Source: a virus. From it: 21,009 bases of DNA. Below, piece by piece: positions 19,914 through 21,009 of the stretch (positions are counted from its first letter, which is position 1; the number at the start of each line of letters is the position of its first letter). Made by a program: the position numbers and the translations under genes. The stretch covers positions 1-21,009 of IMG/VR virus record IMGVR_UViG_3300021963_000781. One strand, written 5' to 3'. The notes under the pieces are model-generated. The model was given only the letters and a program-made list of their open reading frames with translations. It ran no database searches and was not told the DNA's origin.

Positions 19914-21009
19914 TTATTCTACTTTTTTAAGCCCTGCAAGCATAGATTTAAGTTTACTGCTGTCTACACCAGCCTGTACTTTTGGAGCATCTTCTGTAGG
20001 ATTTACTGTACTACCTGTTTTAATCTGGCTTAGGATGTTACCAGCGCCAACACCTCTTAAGCCGCTTTCTTGCGCTTCTTCACCTGGATCTGTAATACGT
20101 AGAGTTTCTAAGTCATACTCTAAGTCAACTTTCATACCTACGCCACTTGAACTACGTGTTTTCATAAGTTGTAGTTGATAACGACCACGTTCACGCATAG
20201 CACGACTTGTAAATATACCAAACACGTTATCTGCTGTATTGATCTTACTTAAACCACCTGCGATGTGACTGTGGTCAAATTCAATTTCTTCCACAGCACC
20301 ACGATTTAACTGTGACGCAGTGATCATCAATATATTAAGTTCACGTGCTAGATTGCGTAGTTCTTCTGACACATATTTGTCTTTGACAAACAAATCATTT
20401 GGACTAACTTTAGCACTCACCGGCATGACCAAATCCAAATAGTCTACCATGATAAAATCTAGTCGCATACCTGTCTGTATCTGTAGTTCTTTCAAGTAAC
20501 TGCGGATCTGATTTACGTTTGACTGTGCTGGCATATATTTGATACGTAGCACACCAGATTTCTTACCTGCCATCTTGACTTTCATTTCAACTGTGTCTAG
20601 ATCTTTGAATACTTCTTTAGTTGACACATTGGCCACCATACTGTCCATACGCATAGCACAAAGTCCTTCACTAAGTTCTAAACTTAGATACACACCATTA
20701 AGTCCTTGGGTGACCCAATTGATTGCTATGTTCTGCATGAACAGAGATTTACCTGAACCAGATCCACCAGCAAAGATATTAAGTTCTCCGCGATTCATAC
20801 CACCAAACAATCTCTTGTCAAGGGTAGGCCAACCTGTACTTACCTGTCCGTTGTTGCTCTTGATCGCCATCAACCTAGCACGTGGATCTAAGAAATAATC
20901 TGTACCCATGTCTTTAGTAAGTGAAATCTGTACTGCATCTTTAATCAGTTTTTCTACAGGGTCATACTCACCTTTTTCCAACATGTCTGCTGCCTTAAGG
21001 ATAGCACGT
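19914..21009 (-). CDS. Replicative DNA helicase, DnaB/T4 gp41 type (5' end outside window)
   Basis: The frame is open to the right edge; the codons upstream of Met 20984 (RAILKAAD) continue it, so that Met is internal and the N-terminal domain is missing. Counting from this Met, Walker A is GGSGSGKS (73-80), Walker B is FIMVDYLDLV (177-186), and ITASQLNRG (221-229) is the sensor-type Gln motif of the RecA-fold family. A late arginine-containing stretch (MKTRSSSGVG) can serve as the arginine finger and DNA-loop region. This is the hexameric helicase that unwinds DNA ahead of the phage replication fork. The C-terminal tail (about 60 residues) is disordered. It matches gp41 better than bacterial DnaB by context, but no T4 symbol is assigned. 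Confidence 0.93.
   Translation of the reverse strand, partial: RAILKAADMLEKGEYDPVEKLIKDAVQISLTKDMGTDYFLDPRARLMAIKSNNGQVSTGWPTLDKRLFGGMNRGELNIFAGGSGSGKSLFMQNIAINWVTQGLNGVYLSLELSEGLCAMRMDSMVANVSTKEVFKDLDTVEMKVKMAGKKSGVLRIKYMPAQSNVNQIRSYLKELQIQTGMRLDFIMVDYLDLVMPVSAKVSPNDLFVKDKYVSEELRNLARELNILMITASQLNRGAVEEIEFDHSHIAGGLSKINTADNVFGIFTSRAMRERGRYQLQLMKTRSSSGVGMKVDLEYDLETLRITDPGEEAQESGLRGVGAGNILSQIKTGSTVNPTEDAPKVQAGVDSSKLKSMLAGLKKVE

Noticed and set aside
20811-20816. TTGACA-like box on the minus strand inside the helicase gene
   Set aside because: No -10 box at proper spacing, and it lies in conserved codons next to Walker A.

Overview
The window reads as one contiguous piece of a T4-like (contractile-tailed, lytic) bacteriophage genome. 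The supporting signs are dense gene packing with ATGA stop/start overlaps, a gp41/DnaB-type replicative helicase running off the right edge, a class Ia ribonucleotide reductase operon with its own glutaredoxin, a pectate-lyase-type tail fibre, a block of small late virion-type genes, and repeated T4 late-promoter octamers (TATAAATA and one- or two-base variants). The DNA is AT-rich. IscU, IscA and the reductase subunits look gammaproteobacterial or betaproteobacterial, so a host from those groups is the best inference. No tRNA, rRNA, CRISPR array, insertion sequence or attachment site was seen, and no stretch over 300 bases lacks a gene.

Positions 1-3511 (+ strand) hold a chain of small genes joined by 4-base stop/start overlaps. 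Most of the products look like diverged copies of one family, with a Trp-Leu...Gly core motif and an F-x-L-K-aromatic C-terminus. A calcineurin-like phosphoesterase sits inside the chain, and a short lipoprotein with a peptidoglycan-binding-like C-terminus ends it. This block converges, with a 3-base overlap, on everything to its right.

Positions 3508-12102 (- strand, read right to left) hold a tail fibre/lyase and a partner gene, then nrdA, a small acidic gene, nrdB and glutaredoxin, an Sm-like small protein, a Ser/Thr/Gly-rich probable virion protein, an HExxH metallopeptidase and a small acidic gene. The reductase and glutaredoxin would supply dNTPs for phage replication.

Positions 12131-13734 (- strand) hold a compact iron-sulfur module, iscU - DUF1289-type protein - iscA, followed by a PD-(D/E)XK nuclease. 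A consensus sigma-70 promoter (TTGACA, 17-bp spacer, -10 box) lies upstream of iscU and a second one upstream of the nuclease; the iscU promoter overlaps a T4-type late promoter. The 56-residue DUF1289-type gene is coupled to both neighbours.

Positions 13796-19897 (- strand) are late, virion-type genes. They include two tandem paralogues that each have their own late promoter, 5' stem-loop and terminator, a coiled-coil membrane protein, a start codon buried in a hairpin that late transcripts would lack, and a 409-residue protein with ligase-like KxDG motifs. The helicase occupies 19914 to the right edge and is cut by it.
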